Of a stretch of DNA of 64,000 nt, positions 59,401 through 64,000 are shown piece by piece. This DNA comes from Aphrocallistes beatrix (lineage: Eukaryota; Porifera; Hexactinellida; Sceptrulophora; Aphrocallistidae). The first letter of the stretch is position 1. Each line of letters starts with the position of its first letter. Location: NCBI GenBank assembly GCA_963281255.1, contig OY725499.1, positions 496,001-560,000 of the forward strand, given 5' to 3'. Under the pieces are notes generated by a model. That model was not told the DNA's origin. It did not search any database and worked only from the letters and a program-made list of their open reading frames with translations. Position numbers and translations under genes: made by a program.

Positions 59401-62400
59401 TTTACGGGTCATTATTCCAAATGAAACATATTGTTAATAATTCTAAAGTCTTGTTAATCCTTGACACTGAAGGATCTGATTCTATGGAGCGAGGAAGTTC
59501 CGAGAAATCTACGATAAAATTTGATCGAATTTTGGCACTGTTTTGTCTTGCCGTTTCTCAATTAGTAATTATCAACGTTAAAGGTGATATTGGGGCTGAA
59601 TTGAAAAGACTTTTGCAAGCATGTGCTTACTCACTTAATCGCCTCAGAGTTAACAGAGTGAATTTACCCATAATATTTCTAGTTTTGAACCAACAAACAG
59701 ACCCTGATGTAGGCAGGCACATTCATTCCCTGAATCTGTTGATAGAAAGCTTAGATGCCACATTCTATACTGCTGAATTAGAGAAAATTCGAGTATCAGA
59801 TCTGATCAAAATTACACTCGATAACCTGTTCGTTCTCCCTTCTGCATTCCATTCAGAGTTGATAGACGATTCTCCGTTATCTATAGGATCCTCTCAAATA
59901 ATAAAATTAAGTCCAACGAAACAATTCATAGCTAAAGCTTCAAACCTCAGAACTAAGATTTTTAATACACTAACTGAGAATATTTTTGCAGAAACTCAAA
60001 TCTTTATTAATGTCAGCGATTGGATTCAGATGGCTGGGCTAATTTGGGAAACATGTGTCAAATATCAAGACATTGTCCGGTTTAGTGATTTTGAAGAAAT
60101 GGCTTTTTCTGAAATAATTTATGGACAGATTCACAAGTTCATTGAAGAAGAGTTATACCAAAATGAAAAATTTTTCCAGGAAAAATTGAAGGAAATCTTG
60201 ACGGAAATTGCTGCAGTCGAAAATTACTGTGATCCCTCTATTCTCATTTTTCAAAAAATGGAGACATTCGATGAAAGTTTCTCACCACGAAAAGAGAAAT
60301 GTGAGAATCTTTTCTCTGCTCATTTTGAAAAACATCCTCAAAGTGCCAAATTCAATATTGTCTTTGAAGAAGCAAAAACGAACTTACATCGTCTGATCTT
60401 TATCTATCGAAAAAGCTTTGAAGATAAAATAAAATTTCGCATTAATCATGTCCTACTTGAATTAAAAATCTCAGACGGTATGAGGACATTTCGAGATAAA
60501 TTGAATACCGAATTGATGACTATATAAACTTCTCTCCAGATGAGAAACTGGAAGAATTCGAAAGGATCTGGAGTGAGTGTTACGAAACCCAATCTTTTGA
60601 AGACGATTGTAAGGTTAGAAATGAGCATGTCGAAATACTCTATACAAACTTTCAAATTGAGTGCAATTTTATTGAGAAACGTCAGGCGTTATTTCGATTA
60701 TTAAGGAATAACAACTTCAACATGCATCGAGTCATTAGTTCCATGGAGGAACACATTCTGTCTAGGTTAAAAAACTCAGATGACAATAACACAGAAAGAT
60801 GCTTTTTCTGCGTCTTAAATCAATCTTATGGTGACATAACCAATATGATACCGTATGGTTTTTATTCTTTTTCATACTTATCACCAGAATCAGTTATTGA
60901 ACCTGAGGGGACCTATTTATACTTCTTCAGAACAAGGAGAAGTATACGACAATGGGTGCCTAAAGAATGCCACCCGTTTGTTGAGAGTTGTCTGGGGGAT
61001 TTAAACAATTACGAAATAATTTGGGGGCCATGTCCTGAGAAAATACAAATATTGCGTCTATCTTCTAAACTAAATGATCCTAATTGCCCTGAACGCAGTT
61101 GCTGGTGCACATTAATAGAACAAGTGAAGCAAGAGACTCAGGCATGCTTAGATGAAGATCCAAAACTATCTCAAACCACAATAAAATTATTGATTACTAA
61201 ATTAGTATACACCATTAAAATCGTTAATCATGAGATTAAATATATCCGCACAATGCTTTCAAACAAAGCAGAGAGATATCTCTCAACTTTAGTATTTTCT
61301 TACGCCTTTCAGACATATTGGCAGTATCAGATGGAGCAAAGAAAAGTGGATAAAACACAACGTGAAGGAAAGAAGAATGGACTTAAAGAATACTTTTTCC
61401 AAACTATTGCGAATCGTAAAATGATAAAGGGAGATTGGGACACGAAAAATATGCTTGCAAATGACTTAAACATATCCAACAAATTCGCTATGGACTATCT
61501 AGATTCCATTAGGAGGTATGTGTTAAATATTATTGAGACAAAAATAAGGAACACTTTAGAAACTCGAAAGGAAACTCTAACAGTGGAACACCTGCTAATG
61601 AAAGTTAATTACTGGGTTGATGAAGCAATCAATGAAGACCCTAATGCAGAAATTACTGACCCCAATCATTTTGTCGTGCGATTTATCTGCGATAGAAATA
61701 ACTTTTTAGAAGAAATATTCCATCGAGATTGGAGTGATATTGAGGCAGAATTAATGATGGAAATTGAGAAAGAAGCGAAAGAATGTTTTGAAGAATTTGT
61801 GAATCAGTTAATGGAACAGTTTAGATTGTTGTTACGTCACTTTGATGATCTACCAGAAGATATGAAGAGGAAGAATTGCTTTTATTCCGACTATAACTTC
61901 ACAATTGTCAACATTGACGATTTGAAATCTTTCAGAGCAAAGGAAACCCCATTCAAAGCAATGGCAACTTATCTCAGGAATTATCTAGATCCTGCTATTA
62001 CAAATGAAGGAATAAAAAGATTTTTTGATGATTTCGAAATTTCTGGCGTTCGAATGGTAAAAAGCGAAATATCTATTCTACCAACTGAAAAGATTGGACC
62101 TAAACTAAATGCAGAAAATTTTAAAATGTTAATCAACACAAGTCTTTTTAACTCTGAATTGATATTCAATATTCAATCGTTCATTTCTAACTTTCAAAAG
62201 GTTTTGATGAGTCAGCTTTCTACTCCTTCTCATGACCCCAACAAGGTTGTAGAATTTTTTAACCAACAACGAAGTGAATATCTCAAAGATGCATTAGGCT
62301 GCAAAAACCAGTGTCCTAGTTGTGGAAAATTTTGCGAAAGAGGCATTCATAACGATGGTTCAAAATGTCAAATAAAAACTGGTCACCAACTTTCCTCAAT

Positions 62401-63369
62401 GGGGGGCAAAGTGTGGCGAAATGACAGAGAACGAACAGCAATTCTGTTCATGTGCGATGATTATCAAGATTATATGTCAGTTAGATTGCCTGGAAAGTCG
62501 ATGAAATGGGATGAATTTAAGGTGAAGTGCGGAAAAGAATGGAAATGGGCTTTGCCAAATGATCCGAATTTAAAAGTCTTACAAAAAAGCAATCGAGAAA
62601 AGATGCGTAAGATTTGGACTAAATTTGGAAGAGGGATACTGAATTACTATTCTCGCCTTGGGACGAAAATTAGCTTCATTCCATTCTCTCTAAAAGATTT
62701 GGAATACTGCTTCGATGATTACTTCATATGTTTCGTTATTGATGGCACAGGTTCCATGAGTGTTGACATTGATAAAGCTCGTCAATCAGTCGCAAAAATC
62801 GTCAAACTCTACGAAATGAAAAATAAAAACTCTCATTTCAAGATTGTGATCTATCGTGATCATTGTGATGAAGATATTATTGAAACATTTCCTCCTGACT
62901 CAAGCTTTGCAGAGTATTCAGATGGAGTCGTGGACTTTTTAAGTAAGGTTGAAACGGACGGTGGAGGTGATGGTCCAGAGGCTATTTTGGATGGTTTAGC
63001 GACTGCTGTTCTTAAAACAAACTGGCCTGATCAACTGGATAAAAAGAACTTAATTGTGCATATATTTGATGCTCCACCGCATGGAGATTTTCCCAATTAC
63101 GAAAGACACAGTGAACTTAGCTGGAGCGAACATTGTTGCTGTTGCAACAAATCTACACTTTGTTATTATGACTGGGTTCCACACGTGTTTGGGATCCTAT
63201 GAAAGAAAAGAAAATTCATTACCATGGAATTAGCACGGGCCGTAGCTATCCTGGGTTTGAGAATACAATGAAAACTCAACTTGGTGAGCTGTGTAGAGAA
63301 TTCAATCTTTGTGGGAAAGAACAAGTTGACACGGCAGTAATGGAAGTATTCATTAACTTTGATAAATGA
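56477..63369 (+). CDS. Very large GTPase with C-terminal vWA domain (two apparent frameshifts)
   Basis: Exon 1 is 56477-56680; exon 2 is 57135-63369 after TTTTAG, with phase 0 preserved. The total is about 2,140 residues. Order: a helical SAM or death-fold-like start (LDKFLEEKDLTRLKKRLAKL), a proline-rich linker, then a first P-loop-like region (GCNPVGKS, ~397) without a clear G3. A full G domain follows, with GPQSSGKSTLLNYCFG (~795), DTEGSD (~845) and LNQQTD (~918), as in VLIG/URGCP interferon-inducible GTPases. After a long helical region comes a C/H cluster (CPSCGKFCERGIH, KTGHQLSSMGG) and a vWA domain with a MIDAS-like DGTGSMS and DGGGDGPEA. The frame shifts near 60515 and 63188; each is explained by one missing base in a short homopolymer, and coding resumes immediately. 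Either assembly error or an early pseudogene. Likely cytosolic, perhaps immune-related. Confidence 0.8.
56681..57134. other. Intron of the GTPase-vWA gene
   Basis: 454-bp intron, donor GTGAGT, acceptor TTTTAG. No repeats or exons inside. Confidence 0.8.
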
Positions 63370-63614
63370 TTAATATTTTTGTGTCCTTTGAACTACTCTA
63401 GACTACATAAGTATCATAAGAAATTATTCTATGATTAGGCCAGTAACTTAGATAAGGTATTGTACTGTAAATTCCGTTTTGACTTTTTAGGGATGATAGG
63501 CTTGTATTTTGTTTGCGTTTTTATATGATTTTTAGTGAGTATATTTGTGTGAACTATTTATGCTTTATTTTAATCGCAAGTGTATAGAGGGATGGGAAAG
63601 TAATACGTATATTC
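63370..63614. other. 3' flank of the GTPase-vWA gene
   Basis: Non-coding AT-rich DNA. No additional exon seen. Confidence 0.5.
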
Positions 63615-63940
63615 CAAAGTTGCACGCGGGCCGTGCGGGCCGAATATAATAGTTGCGGGATCTGCGGGCCGGAAATCTTGGCAGGACTCCCCGCGATGAC
63701 AATCGAGACGATGTTTTTAACTGTCTCGATGTACCAATTAAGGAATACTTACGTAAATGGAACTTTGTTAGTTTCCACTTATTTGTCTTCACAAACTCAC
63801 TCCCATAAAAGGATTCCCTAAGTGTCTCTCTATAGTTAGAAACTAACAAAGTGGGCCAAAAATATTTATGCGGGATTCTTGCGGGCCGAATAATTTAGTG
63901 CGGGCCGCGGGTTACAAATTTCGGCCCGCGTGCAACTCTG
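63615..63940. mobile_element. hAT-like miniature element, CAGAGTTGCAC family
   Basis: 326 bp, ends CAAAGTTGCACGCGGGCC and GGCCCGCGTGCAACTCTG, with exact 8-bp duplication GTATATTC (63607-63614 and 63941-63948). It is very similar to 33121-33448, including the GCGGGCC-rich subterminal runs. Confidence 0.95.
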
Positions 63941-64000
63941 GTATATTCATATTAAAAGATTATAAATGTGAAATTTTTTAAAGTTTACCAAGGGAATATG

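Noticed and set aside
1-64000. tRNA, rRNA, CRISPR or bacterial-type operons
   Set aside because: No cloverleaf with GGTTCGAATC-type arm, no rRNA-like stretch and no regular direct repeats with unique spacers were seen. Introns and Mediator/TPR-SET genes indicate eukaryotic nuclear DNA.
1-64000. Retrotransposons or integrated viral genes
   Set aside because: No reverse transcriptase, integrase, gag-like or long terminal repeat pattern recognised by eye; a translated search would be needed to exclude short relics.

Overview
The window is AT-rich animal nuclear DNA. Genes have few or no introns, canonical GT-AG junctions and non-coding DNA full of small non-autonomous DNA transposons. Three things favour an early-branching metazoan with a compact genome: coiled-coil proteins ending in NHL or DUSP domains, a very large GTPase fused to a vWA domain, and TPR-SET proteins of a type I associate with fungi and protists. 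My best guess is a glass sponge (Hexactinellida, an Oopsacas-like genome). That is inference from protein style; no database was searched.

Layout. 1-8.8 kb: transposon-rich DNA, an intronless multi-pass membrane protein (2306-3451, -), a 141-bp tandem repeat, and the last two exons of a NADAR-domain gene (6633-7316, +). 8.8-27.3 kb: a nested gene complex. The Mediator subunit gene MED8 (-) has exons at 27254-27047, 10138-9963 and 9075-8836. Its 16.9-kb first intron contains a complete five-exon IQGAP-related RasGAP gene (11629-26108, +). The 10.3-kb second intron of that gene contains two divergently transcribed, intronless paralogous membrane-protein genes (14714-16297 - and 20714-22408 +). 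These two share a palindromic ATGCTAAT promoter element at the same distance from a TATA box.

28.4-42.1 kb: three tandem TPR-SET genes. Copies 1 and 2 share a nonsense codon that removes the last 37 residues still present in copy 3. The duplicated unit also carried decayed pieces of the RasGAP 3' end and MED8 exon 1. 42.6-44.5 kb: a ~1.1-kb palindromic transposon nested inside a relative; a third copy lies at 33.8-34.9 kb. All three have 7-bp target duplications. 45.1-48.7 kb: two decayed coiled-coil/DUSP genes, the second split by a 1.9-kb Harbinger-like element. 49.5-50.7 kb: a coiled-coil/NHL protein (-). 51.6-53.7 kb: a 718-residue polytopic membrane protein (-). 56.5-63.4 kb: a ~2,100-residue protein with a SAM/death-fold-like start, two P-loop regions, a cysteine/histidine cluster and a vWA domain, interrupted by two apparent 1-nt frameshifts.

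Transposons. At least nine hAT-like miniature elements are present, most with exact 8-bp target duplications. More than a dozen pogo/Tigger-like miniature elements insert at TA. Several insertions are proven by an empty site in a paralogous copy within the window. No reverse transcriptase, rRNA, tRNA or CRISPR was recognised.
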